From: an uncultured Clostridia bacterium
GTDB lineage: Bacteria; Bacillota; Clostridia; Oscillospirales; Acutalibacteraceae
NCBI GenBank assembly: GCA_947572385.1
Contig: CANPBX010000017.1
Coordinates: 1 to 44,777, forward strand
Reading direction: 5' to 3'
Length of the DNA stretch: 44,777 nucleotides
Shown: positions 15,112 to 23,374 of the stretch, piece by piece
Numbering within the stretch: position 1 is the stretch's first letter
Layout of the letters: every line of letters begins with the position of its first letter
The notes under the pieces: generated by a model
Seen by the model: only the letters and a program-made list of their open reading frames with translations
Told to the model about the DNA's origin: nothing
The model's database searches: none
Program-made: the position numbers and the translations under genes

Positions 15112-17400
15112 ATGAACATGAACAAGACAGTTAAGCGCGCTTTGGCGCTGATGCTGGCTATGCTGATGCTGGTCACCGTGTTTGCCGCCTGCGGCAACGA
15201 CAGCGGCAATTCCTCCGGCTCATCATCAGAGGAAAGCGGCCAGAGCAGTGAAGCGTCTAACAGCGGCACTGAGGAGAGCAGCGATGTAGGCGGGGAGGAC
15301 GAGGAGCCCACCGACACCGGCTGGACCATCCCCAGCATTGACAGCGACGACTACGACGAGATTTCCGACTACTACTATGAGTTCAATCTGAGTGAGTTCC
15401 ACGAGCTCTGCGAGGCTTACGCCGCGGAGATCGAGGACCAGAACCGCCGCTGGGCCCTGGAGGCTCTGGCCGAGGCGAAGCTGATGGCTTCCGGCGTTAT
15501 GCAGCCCACCAGCTGCAACGGCGGACAGTACCAGATAAGCGCCGTTGCCCCCGGCTCAGTTACCTCCAACGGCTGGGGCGCCGACGACACCCGTTATCAG
15601 TACGCCCTTATCACCGACAAGGTTTTGAAGACCGAGGACCGCGACGCCCTGAAGAAGCTGCTCAACGAGAAGCGCGGCACCGGCGAGTACCGTGCGGCAG
15701 CTACCGAGTACCTGACCTCTCACGGCTATCAGCTGAAGGACAGCCTGAACCTGGCCTTCGGTGAGATGCCCACCACCTATGACATGGTGAATACCAGCCG
15801 CGCAGGCGACGCCACCTACTCCATCGGCAGCGTGGACAGCCTCCTGTACTACGACGGCGAGGACCGCGAGCTCCCCGCGCTGGCTGAAAGCTATGATGTT
15901 TCCGAGGACGGCCTGACCTACACCTTCCACATCCGCAAGGGCGTGAAGTGGGTGGACAGCCAGGGCCGTGAGATCGGCGACGTTATCGCTGACGACTGGG
16001 TTGCCGGTATGCAGCATATGCTGGACTCCCAGGCGGGCCTTGAGACCCTGTTCATCGGCTATGTTGTGGGCGTGGGCGACTACGTTGACGGCAAGTGCGA
16101 TATTGACGGCGTAGGGATCAAGGCTATCGACGACTACACCCTGGAGTACACCCTGGAGAAGAAGACTCCTTACTTCACCTCCATGCTCCACTACGGCATC
16201 TCCCTGCCCCTGAGCCGCAGCTACTACACCTCCCAGGGCGGCAAGTTCGGCGACGACTTTGACGACGCCGACGAGAACTATATGTACGGCCGCGACCCCG
16301 ACCATATCGCCTACTGCGGTCCCTTCCTTATCACCAATGTTACCGAGAACAACTCCATCACCTACAAGGCCAACCCCCTGTACTGGGATGCTGAGAATGT
16401 TACCATTAAGTCCATGTCCTATCTGTTCAACGATGGCTCCGACCCCACCAAGGGCTATAACGATGTGAAGGCCCGCACCATCGACAACTATGGTATCAAC
16501 AGCTCCACCCTGGTCATGGCTAAGGAGGAGAAGATGGACGGCGACGAGAAGAGCGTGTTCGACACCTACGTATACGTTTCCGCCACCGGCTCCGCTTCCT
16601 ACTTCAACTTCCTGAACATCAACCGCGCGGCCTGGGCCAACAGCAACAATGCCTCTGACGCTGTCTCCAAGCAGACCGACGAGCAGAAGGAAGTTACCCA
16701 TGCGGCCATGAACAACGTGCATTTCCGCCGCGCCCTTGCCTGCTCTGTTGACCGCGTGACCTGGAACGCTCAGAACGTGGGCGACGACATTGCAGAGCTC
16801 TGCCTGCGCAACACCTACACCCCCGCCACCTTCGTCACCCTCAGCGAGGACGTGACCGTGCCTGTGAACGGCGTGGACACCACCTTCCCCGCGGGCACCG
16901 ACTACGGCAAGATCATGCAGGCCCAGCTGGACGCTGACGGCGTGAAGATCACCGTTTATAAGGATGACCCCAATGCTGAGAACGGGCGCGGCACCGGCGA
17001 CGGCTTCGACGGCTGGTTCAACGTGGAGTACGCCCAGTCCGAGCTGGAGATAGCTCTTGAGGAGCTGGCTGCCAACGGCATTACCGTTGACGAGAGCAAC
17101 CCCGTACACCTGGACTTCGTGTACCCCTCCCAGAGCCCCACCAGGACCAACGCCGTGAACGCTTTCAAGCAGCAGGTTGAGAAGAACCTGGGCGGCAAGG
17201 TCATCATCGACCTGGTTGACTGCCCCGATAACAAGGTTTGGTACGCCACCGGCTACAACATCGAGCGCGGCTATGAGGCTAACTATGACCTGTTCGACCT
17301 CTCCGGCTGGTCTCCTGACTATCAGGACCCCTGCTCCTATGTTGACACCTTCCTGCCGAACTACAACGGCTATATGACCAAGTGCATTGGTATTTACTAA
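15112..17400 (+). CDS. Oligopeptide-binding lipoprotein (AmiA/OppA-like), apparently circularly permuted
   Basis: The 762-residue protein starts with a lipoprotein signal (lipobox VFAAC, Cys27) and a Ser/Glu-rich linker (28-68). The SBP_bac_5 core begins only near residue 212 (LNLAFGEMPTTYD) and continues through DGLTYTFHIRKGVKW and LSGWSPDYQDP, then ends 21 residues later at KCIGIY. Family members such as pneumococcal AliA continue for roughly 110 or more residues after this point. That missing segment appears to lie at residues 90-185: RRWALEALAEAKLM, QPTSCNGGQY, VAPGS and YQYALITDKVLKTEDRD match the order of the canonical tail (AQAWLTDS, PTTS..G, VPF, YKYLELQDKAVT). The protein would capture peptides outside the membrane for the permeases encoded downstream. 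Its codons are strongly biased, fitting high expression. The permutation is my reading and needs a structural check. Confidence 0.88.
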   Translation: MNMNKTVKRALALMLAMLMLVTVFAACGNDSGNSSGSSSEESGQSSEASNSGTEESSDVGGEDEEPTDTGWTIPSIDSDDYDEISDYYYEFNLSEFHELCEAYAAEIEDQNRRWALEALAEAKLMASGVMQPTSCNGGQYQISAVAPGSVTSNGWGADDTRYQYALITDKVLKTEDRDALKKLLNEKRGTGEYRAAATEYLTSHGYQLKDSLNLAFGEMPTTYDMVNTSRAGDATYSIGSVDSLLYYDGEDRELPALAESYDVSEDGLTYTFHIRKGVKWVDSQGREIGDVIADDWVAGMQHMLDSQAGLETLFIGYVVGVGDYVDGKCDIDGVGIKAIDDYTLEYTLEKKTPYFTSMLHYGISLPLSRSYYTSQGGKFGDDFDDADENYMYGRDPDHIAYCGPFLITNVTENNSITYKANPLYWDAENVTIKSMSYLFNDGSDPTKGYNDVKARTIDNYGINSSTLVMAKEEKMDGDEKSVFDTYVYVSATGSASYFNFLNINRAAWANSNNASDAVSKQTDEQKEVTHAAMNNVHFRRALACSVDRVTWNAQNVGDDIAELCLRNTYTPATFVTLSEDVTVPVNGVDTTFPAGTDYGKIMQAQLDADGVKITVYKDDPNAENGRGTGDGFDGWFNVEYAQSELEIALEELAANGITVDESNPVHLDFVYPSQSPTRTNAVNAFKQQVEKNLGGKVIIDLVDCPDNKVWYATGYNIERGYEANYDLFDLSGWSPDYQDPCSYVDTFLPNYNGYMTKCIGIY

Positions 17401-17688
17401 TTGCAAAGCAATTAGTAAATACACACGGATTTGAACTTCGTTCAAATCCTAGGGATATACAAGAATTTGAACCACATTCAAATTCTAGGGATCTTATATG
17501 TCCCGGGGCTTTACTAATATAGTAAAGGCTAAGGCATGCTATCACAGATAGCATGATGGACTGCTGAGAAAGAAGCCGGGCTCGCCCGGCCGAGCATAAC
17601 GATAGACTTAGAGGGTCTATCCGCTTATGAGAGTGGGCGATGGGGCCGTATGGCTCCATCCCCAATCTCTATATTTACAAGAAATATA
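17391..17688 (+). repeat. Array of nine consecutive stem-loops in the binding protein-permease intergenic region
   Basis: Nine short-loop inverted repeats follow one another. (1) 17391-17404/17408-17421, 14 bp, loop AAA, containing the stop codon. (2) 17427-17436/17440-17449, 10 bp, loop TTC. (3) 17462-17471/17477-17486, 10 bp. (4) 17509-17516/17520-17527, 8 bp, loop ATA. (5) 17535-17543/17547-17555, 9 bp, loop ACA. (6) 17575-17580/17585-17590, 6 bp GC. (7) 17601-17608/17614-17621, 8 bp with one wobble. (8) 17639-17647/17652-17660, 9 bp, extendable by GGG/CCC. (9) 17670-17676/17682-17688, 7 bp. None has a T tail, so these are not simple terminators. Stem-loops after binding-protein genes are known to protect the upstream mRNA and lower permease expression, as in malE-malF. 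Nine in a row is unusual. Confidence 0.85.
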
Positions 17689-17704
17689 AAAGAAAGCAAA
17701 CCGC

Positions 17705-17737
17705 AGATGATAATATGAAAAAGTAGATGATAATATG
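17705..17737 (+). repeat. Tandem 13-bp repeat carrying two start codons before the permease gene
   Basis: AGATGATAATATG occurs at 17705-17717 and again at 17725-17737. The second copy ends in the permease start codon (17735). The first contains ATG 17715, which opens a three-codon frame ATG AAA AAG TAG. No AGGAGG-like site lies upstream of either. Confidence 0.7.
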
Positions 17738-19309
17738 GCAAAATATATTCTAAAAAGATTTTTACACGGCCTTATCTCTATCGTCATAGTGGTGGCGATA
17801 GTCATGATGCTGATATACTCTCTGCTGGACCGCACGACCATCTTTTCGGAGGACGAGGTCTACCGCAAGCTGCAGAACAACGCCCGCACCACCTATACCT
17901 ACCGCCGCTGGCAGGACTACGGCTACCTTCACTATGTGAACTATAACGACTGGCTCAACGAGCAGGTCAGGGAGGGCAAGCTCGACCCCGAGACCAAGGA
18001 CGAGGCCACGGACTTGGGCCGCAAGCCCGAGGACGACGAGGGCGTCGTGGCCCAGTACGTCAAGGAGTTCACAGACTACTACGAGAGCCAGGGCTATAAA
18101 GTGGAGCGCCTCAAGGCCGTGACCTCCAGGCGCAAGGTCGCCGCGGGGGGCCAGGCGGAGCTTTTCGCCCATAAGGACAGGCCGCTGGTCTCAAGGCTAT
18201 GGAGCTATTTTTCCAGCATCGTCACTATCGACACCATCCACTATGTGGACGAGGACGTTGACATCGGCAAGCGCGAGCTTACCTTCACCACCCATGACCC
18301 GGTCTACGGCGGGGAGAAGTTCTCCCCGGCAATAATGGGCAACGGCACAAAGCATAAGTACCTGCTGTACTTTGACGACAAGTTCCCGTACCTGCACCAA
18401 AACCTCATCACCATAAACCTGGGCACATCATACTCGGTGAACAAGGACCACGATGTTCTTGAGACCATGCTCCAGAGCCAGGGCTCCTATGTTACAAGGC
18501 CCACGGTATTCCCAAGCGGCCACGTGGAGGAGAGCGCCGACGACCTGCACACTGCAATCTATCTTGAGGGCTCCCTTGCAGGCTCCGAGCTGCTCCAGTC
18601 CCGCTTCACGGACGACTATACCAACGTCCTTACAAGAAGGGGCGGGCGCTCCAAGGTCGCCTTCTCCTTCAGCATCGGCATTTTAGCCAGTATCATGGCA
18701 TATGCCCTGGGCCTGCCCCTTGGCGTGTTCATGGCAAGGCATAAGGACGGCATTGTGGATAAGCTGGGCACCTTCTATATCGTGTTCATCATGGCGGTGC
18801 CGAGCCTTGCCTATATCTTCCTGTTCAAGGCCATAGGCGGCTCAATGGGCCTGCCTACCACCTTCGACGTGAACAACGGCACCGCGCTTATGTATGTGCT
18901 GCCCATTGTGTCCCTGGCGCTGCCTTCGGTGGCGAACCTGATGAAGTGGCTCAGAAGGTACATGATAGACCAGATGAACTCGGACTATGTGAAGTTCGCC
19001 CGGTCCGGGGGACTGTCTGAGAACGAGATATTCGCAAAGCATATCCTGAAGAATGCGGCTATACCCATCGTCCACGCTATCCCCGGGACAATACTGGGCG
19101 CGCTCACCGGCGCCATCATCACCGAGCGCGTGTACGTGGTCCCCGGAACCGGCAACCTGCTGACCCAGGCCATCAACTTCTACGATAACGGTGTTATCGT
19201 AGGCGTGGCGATGTTCTACGGTATGCTGTCGGTGGTGGCCATCATCCTGGGCGACGTGCTCATGTCAGTGGTAGACCCGCGCATCTCGTTCTCGTCCGAG
19301 AGCCGCTAA
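17735..19309 (+). CDS. Oligopeptide ABC transporter permease, AmiC/OppB-like with large ectodomain
   Basis: The 524-residue protein has one N-terminal membrane helix (residues 9-29), an extracytoplasmic segment of about 270 residues, and the usual BPD_transp_1 core after residue 300. The coupling EAA-like loop is GLSENEIFAKHILKNAA. Canonical OppB has about 305 residues; pneumococcal AmiC, near 500, has a comparable enlarged ectodomain, so this one is Ami-like. It forms half of the membrane channel with the next gene product. The start is fixed only by the repeated ATG at 17735; there is no clear ribosome binding site, and the stem-loop array lies upstream. Confidence 0.9.
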   Translation: MAKYILKRFLHGLISIVIVVAIVMMLIYSLLDRTTIFSEDEVYRKLQNNARTTYTYRRWQDYGYLHYVNYNDWLNEQVREGKLDPETKDEATDLGRKPEDDEGVVAQYVKEFTDYYESQGYKVERLKAVTSRRKVAAGGQAELFAHKDRPLVSRLWSYFSSIVTIDTIHYVDEDVDIGKRELTFTTHDPVYGGEKFSPAIMGNGTKHKYLLYFDDKFPYLHQNLITINLGTSYSVNKDHDVLETMLQSQGSYVTRPTVFPSGHVEESADDLHTAIYLEGSLAGSELLQSRFTDDYTNVLTRRGGRSKVAFSFSIGILASIMAYALGLPLGVFMARHKDGIVDKLGTFYIVFIMAVPSLAYIFLFKAIGGSMGLPTTFDVNNGTALMYVLPIVSLALPSVANLMKWLRRYMIDQMNSDYVKFARSGGLSENEIFAKHILKNAAIPIVHAIPGTILGALTGAIITERVYVVPGTGNLLTQAINFYDNGVIVGVAMFYGMLSVVAIILGDVLMSVVDPRISFSSESR

Positions 19310-19324
19310 TGAGGAGGTAGAGAG

Positions 19325-20302
19325 ATGAAATCTGAACTTACGAATCTTAAAGAACTGGGCCTGCCAGAGGAGGAGCTGTTCTCCTTCGTGGAGCACAGCG
19401 ACACGGAGGCCGAAAAAATAACTGCCCCCAGGTACTCCTACTGGCAGTCGGTGTTCCGGGTGTTCTTTAAAAAGAAGATAAACATTATCATGCTGGGGCT
19501 GTTGGTGCTGATAATTATTTTCGCCTATGTATACCCCACCCTGATAACCTATGACCGCTACGCAAATATAACCGACTCCACCACAAAGCACCTTATGCCA
19601 GGGGCGGCAATAGAGAAGTTCGGCTTCAGCCTGAGCTGGATACTGGGCTCCGGCGGCTCCGGCGAGCCCACCTTCGACACCGTCTGGGTGGGGTCCAGGA
19701 TATCCATATCCCTGGCGCTTATGTGCGCTGTAATAAACCTCAGCATCGGCGTTATAGTGGGGGCCGTGTGGGGCTTCTCCAAGAAGATGGACATGATCAT
19801 GATGGAGGTCTACAATACCCTCTACAACATCCCATATGTGCTGCTGATATCCGTGCTGGTGCTGACCCTTACGGCCAGCTTCTGGACGATGGTCTTCGCA
19901 TTGACCGTTGTTGGATGGCTGGGCGTCGCGTACTTCATACGAACGCAGGTCATTATAATCCGGGATAGAGAGTATAACCTTGCCTCAAGGTGCCTTGGCA
20001 CCCCTATAAGGCGCATTGCCTTCAGGAATATCCTGCCCTTCATGACCTCTGTTATCGTGACCCTGTCCGCGACCGAGATACCCTCATACATCTCCTATGA
20101 GGTGTTCCTGTCCTATATCGGCGTGGGCCTCAAGGATATGTCCCTGGGCCGCCTGATATACGAGGCCGAGCCCGCCATGGTCACCAACGGCTGGCAGTTC
20201 GAGTTCTGGAGCCCGGTGGCGGTGGCTTCCATCATCGCAGTGGTGTTGTACGTTGTCGGCCAGAACCTGGGCGACGCGTCCGACCCCAGGACCCATATGT
20301 AA
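19325..20302 (+). CDS. Oligopeptide ABC transporter permease, AmiD/OppC-like
   Basis: The 325-residue protein has an OppC-type N-terminal helix (about 50-70), an extracytoplasmic stretch with YDRYANITDSTTKHLMPG, and the BPD_transp_1 domain (about 120-310). The EAA-like loop NLASRCLGTPIRRIAFRNILP contacts the ATPases. GAGGTAGAGAG precedes the ATG, 15 bases after the previous stop. It partners the AmiC-like permease in the import channel for peptides. Confidence 0.93.
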   Translation: MKSELTNLKELGLPEEELFSFVEHSDTEAEKITAPRYSYWQSVFRVFFKKKINIIMLGLLVLIIIFAYVYPTLITYDRYANITDSTTKHLMPGAAIEKFGFSLSWILGSGGSGEPTFDTVWVGSRISISLALMCAVINLSIGVIVGAVWGFSKKMDMIMMEVYNTLYNIPYVLLISVLVLTLTASFWTMVFALTVVGWLGVAYFIRTQVIIIRDREYNLASRCLGTPIRRIAFRNILPFMTSVIVTLSATEIPSYISYEVFLSYIGVGLKDMSLGRLIYEAEPAMVTNGWQFEFWSPVAVASIIAVVLYVVGQNLGDASDPRTHM

Positions 20303-20314
20303 GGAGGGCTTCCC

Positions 20315-22057
20315 ATGGAAATGAATAACAGGAAAGTCCTGCTGTCTATAAAGGACCTGGAGGTAAAGTTCCGGGTGCGCGGGCGCATACTCACCGCCAT
20401 CAGGGGCATAGACCTTGACATCTACGAGAACGAGTCCATTGCCATAGTTGGCGAGTCCGGCTCAGGCAAGTCCGTCTTTACAAAGACCTTTGCAGGCATG
20501 CTGGATTCCAACGGCTTCATAGATAACGGCAAGATCATCTTTAACGACGATGAGTTGGCCGACACCCACGTAAGGCTCATGGGCACCGCCCGCAATACCA
20601 TTGCCAACACCAGAAAGAAGCTGGACGAGTACGCAAAGCTCGAGCACGGCTCCGCCACCTACAGGAGGATACTGGAGCTGGAGAGCGAGCGTAAGCAGAA
20701 GATGAGCGTCAGCGACCAGGAGGCCGGGGAGCATAAGAGGCGCATAGAGGAGCTTCGCTTTAAGCGGGCCGAGACCTTCAACCTGCGCCAGACACTGGAC
20801 TCCCGGACCGACAAGGAGCAGATAAAGAAGCTCGGCAACGAGATAAAGGGCCTTGACAACCAGATAAAGCGCCTGCAGCAGGAATATGAGGCAAGGGTAA
20901 AGAAGAACGCCGCCGACGTGAAGGCCGACGGCAGCTACCAGGCCAGCTTCAATAAGCGCATGGAGGAGCTGAAGGCCCAGTACGTCAAGGAGACCTCTGT
21001 GGAGATAAGCGCCGAGCAGAAGAAGCGCAACGAGATCCTCGCCAAGGAGATATACCTCTCCGTTGGGCGCTACCCCTTCCATAGGCGCATAAGCCTTATA
21101 AGGGGGCTCCTAAAGGAGATAAGGAAGGCCATGCAGCTGGGCGTTGACCCGATGGACGACGCTGTTTTCGACAAGGTGGTCTTTAGGGTGCGGTATATTG
21201 ACGAAACTGCCGACGCGCTCCATGGCACCTGTACCCTAAACCTTGCCAACGTGAAATTTGCCGGGGACTGGGCCCAGATCCGGGGCCGCAGGATCGCCAC
21301 CGTCTTCCAGGACCCCATGACCTCCTTAAACCCCATTATCACCATCGGCAAGCAGATAACCTCCATTATCCTGAAGCACCAGAACTGCTCAGAGGTGGAG
21401 GCCCGGGCCAGGGCAATAGAGCTCATGCACAAGGTGGGCATACCCAACGCCGATGCCCGCTTCGACGACTACCCCTTCCAGTATTCCGGAGGCATGCGCC
21501 AGCGCATAGTTATAGCCATCGCCCTTTCGTGCCAGCCTAAGATACTAATATGCGACGAGCCCACAACGGCCCTGGACGTTACCATCCAGGCCCAGATAAT
21601 CAAGCTCATCAAGGACCTGCAGAAGGAGTTCGGCTATACCATCGTGTTTATCACCCATGACCTGGGGGTAGTGGCGAATATAGCCGACCGCGTGGCGGTG
21701 CTGTATGCCGGGCAGATAGTGGAGCTGGGCCAGGTCGAGGAGGTATTCTACGACCCGCGGCACCCCTATACCTGGGCGCTGCTCTCAAGCTTGCCACAGC
21801 TGGCGCGGCGAAATACAAAGCTCTACTCCATAACCGGCACGCCGCCCTCGCTCTATAACCAGATAGTGGGCGACCCCTTCGCACCCAGGAACCCCTACTG
21901 CCTGAAGCTGGATACCCTCATGGAGCCCCCGATGTTCCCGGTGACAGAGACCCACTTCGCCAAGACCTGGCTCCTGGACCCCAGGGCCCCCAAGGTGGAG
22001 AAGCCCGAGCTTATACAGGACATCCACGAGAAGCTCATGCGAGCGTTCAATATATAG
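20315..22057 (+). CDS. Oligopeptide ABC transporter ATPase, AmiE/OppD-like with a long insertion
   Basis: Walker A is GESGSGKS (residues 46-53), the Q-loop is FQDP (331-334), the signature SGGMRQR (391-397), Walker B LICDEP (411-416) and the switch His is H448. The C terminus keeps the OppD/AmiE peptide-transporter extension ([23 protein letters not shown] and TWLLDP). At 580 residues it exceeds AmiE (about 355) by about 225. The extra part lies between residues about 85 and 315, directly after the strand following Walker A, and is rich in Lys, Glu and Arg with heptad-like helices. The reading frame is open through it, so this is a real insertion, not an assembly artefact visible here. It supplies ATP hydrolysis for import together with the AmiF-like protein. 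Confidence 0.93.
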   Translation: MEMNNRKVLLSIKDLEVKFRVRGRILTAIRGIDLDIYENESIAIVGESGSGKSVFTKTFAGMLDSNGFIDNGKIIFNDDELADTHVRLMGTARNTIANTRKKLDEYAKLEHGSATYRRILELESERKQKMSVSDQEAGEHKRRIEELRFKRAETFNLRQTLDSRTDKEQIKKLGNEIKGLDNQIKRLQQEYEARVKKNAADVKADGSYQASFNKRMEELKAQYVKETSVEISAEQKKRNEILAKEIYLSVGRYPFHRRISLIRGLLKEIRKAMQLGVDPMDDAVFDKVVFRVRYIDETADALHGTCTLNLANVKFAGDWAQIRGRRIATVFQDPMTSLNPIITIGKQITSIILKHQNCSEVEARARAIELMHKVGIPNADARFDDYPFQYSGGMRQRIVIAIALSCQPKILICDEPTTALDVTIQAQIIKLIKDLQKEFGYTIVFITHDLGVVANIADRVAVLYAGQIVELGQVEEVFYDPRHPYTWALLSSLPQLARRNTKLYSITGTPPSLYNQIVGDPFAPRNPYCLKLDTLMEPPMFPVTETHFAKTWLLDPRAPKVEKPELIQDIHEKLMRAFNI

Positions 22058-22069
22058 GAGGGACAGCAT

Positions 22070-23374
22070 ATGGCAACCACAACTGTTGATACCGGCGCCA
22101 AAACGCGCCATCTGCCGGAGCACGGGCCCATAGACCCTGCCACCGGCCGGGAGGTGCTGCTGTCCATCCGTAACGTGGACATCACCTTCGGCAAGGGGGA
22201 CAGCGCCGTTAAAGCGGTGCAGAACGCCTCCTTCGATATCTATAAGGGGGAGACCTTCTCCCTGGTGGGAGAGTCGGGTTCCGGCAAGACCACCATCGGC
22301 AGGGCCGTTATCAGGGTAAACCCCTGCGCGGCAGGGCAGATACTCTATAAGGGCGTGCCCATCAACGGCAAAATACCCCGCTCACTGGACCGTGAGGTGA
22401 TCCGCAATATCCAGATGGTCTTCCAGGACCCGGCGGCCTCACTGAACGAAAGGGCCACCGTTGACTATATCGTCTCAGAGGGCCTATATAACTTCCATCT
22501 TTTTGAGAACGAGGCCGACCGCGTGGAGAAGGTCAAGAACATGATAACCGAGGTGGGCCTGCTCCCTGAGCACCTGACCCGCTATCCGCACGAGTTTTCC
22601 GGCGGCCAGCGCCAGCGCATAGGCCTGGCTCGGGCCATGGTAATGGAGCCGGAGCTGGTAGTGGCGGACGAGCCGATCTCAGCCCTGGACGTTTCAATAC
22701 GCGCCCAGGTCTTGAACCTCCTGAAGAAATTCCAGCAGGAGCGGGACGTGACCTATCTGTTCATCGCCCACGACCTTTCAATAGTGCGCTTTATCTCGGA
22801 CAGGATAGGCGTTATCTATAAGGGCAAGATCGTAGAGATAGCCGAGGCCGATGAGCTTTTCAACTTCCCGCTGCACCCCTACACGCGCTCCCTTATCTCA
22901 GCGATACCCATACCGGACCCTATCCTTGAGAAAAACAAGGTGCTATTTACCTACGACCCCTCCATACACGACTACAGCACCGACCAGCCGGAGCTTACAG
23001 ACATAGGGCATAACCACTTTGTCTACGGCAATAAGAAGGAGCTTGAGGAGTATAGAGCCATCCGGGAGAAGGGCGTGCCCATGAAGTCCATCACGATCCG
23101 GGACGGCAGCGCTCCCCAGGAGCACGAGGAAGAGGACACGGTCGACACCAGCGGCATTTTGGACACGCCACTGCATGATACCGGCAGTATCTGGTATATG
23201 ATACTCTCCCTGCTGCTGCCGATACTGGGCATAATTGCCGCGGTCATCTTTAAAAAGAAAAACTATATCAGAAACTATAAGGCCTGCAAAAAGGGAGCGG
23301 TCATCAGCTTCTGCATAATCGGAGCGGTGATAGCCCTGTTCCTGCTCGCACTGCTGTTTGCCGTCATATTCTGA
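22070..23374 (+). CDS. Oligopeptide ABC transporter ATPase, AmiF/OppF-like with C-terminal membrane anchor
   Basis: The 434-residue protein has Walker A GESGSGKT (67-74), Q-loop FQDP (118-121), signature FSGGQRQR (177-184), Walker B ADEP (199-202) and H234. The AmiF-type tail ([26 protein letters not shown]) ends near residue 330, where AmiF normally stops. About 100 further residues follow: an acidic linker and two hydrophobic helices (about 374-395 and 409-434). That would anchor one ATPase directly in the membrane, which is not standard for OppF. AGGAGGG precedes the ATG. The stop codon overlaps the next start (TGATG). Confidence 0.93.
   Translation: MATTTVDTGAKTRHLPEHGPIDPATGREVLLSIRNVDITFGKGDSAVKAVQNASFDIYKGETFSLVGESGSGKTTIGRAVIRVNPCAAGQILYKGVPINGKIPRSLDREVIRNIQMVFQDPAASLNERATVDYIVSEGLYNFHLFENEADRVEKVKNMITEVGLLPEHLTRYPHEFSGGQRQRIGLARAMVMEPELVVADEPISALDVSIRAQVLNLLKKFQQERDVTYLFIAHDLSIVRFISDRIGVIYKGKIVEIAEADELFNFPLHPYTRSLISAIPIPDPILEKNKVLFTYDPSIHDYSTDQPELTDIGHNHFVYGNKKELEEYRAIREKGVPMKSITIRDGSAPQEHEEEDTVDTSGILDTPLHDTGSIWYMILSLLLPILGIIAAVIFKKKNYIRNYKACKKGAVISFCIIGAVIALFLLALLFAVIF

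Noticed and set aside
17391-17421. Intrinsic terminator right after the binding-protein gene
   Set aside because: The 14-bp stem is strong but no T run follows, and the permease genes downstream need read-through.
15556-17445. A 629-codon open frame antisense to the binding-protein gene
   Set aside because: It mirrors the strongly biased third codon positions of the plus-strand gene, has low-complexity Val/Gly/Ala composition, and no ribosome binding site or family motif.
17391-17688. CRISPR array, integron attC sites or retron RNA
   Set aside because: The units are not regular repeats with spacers, lack attC core sites, and no Cas, integrase or reverse transcriptase gene is near.
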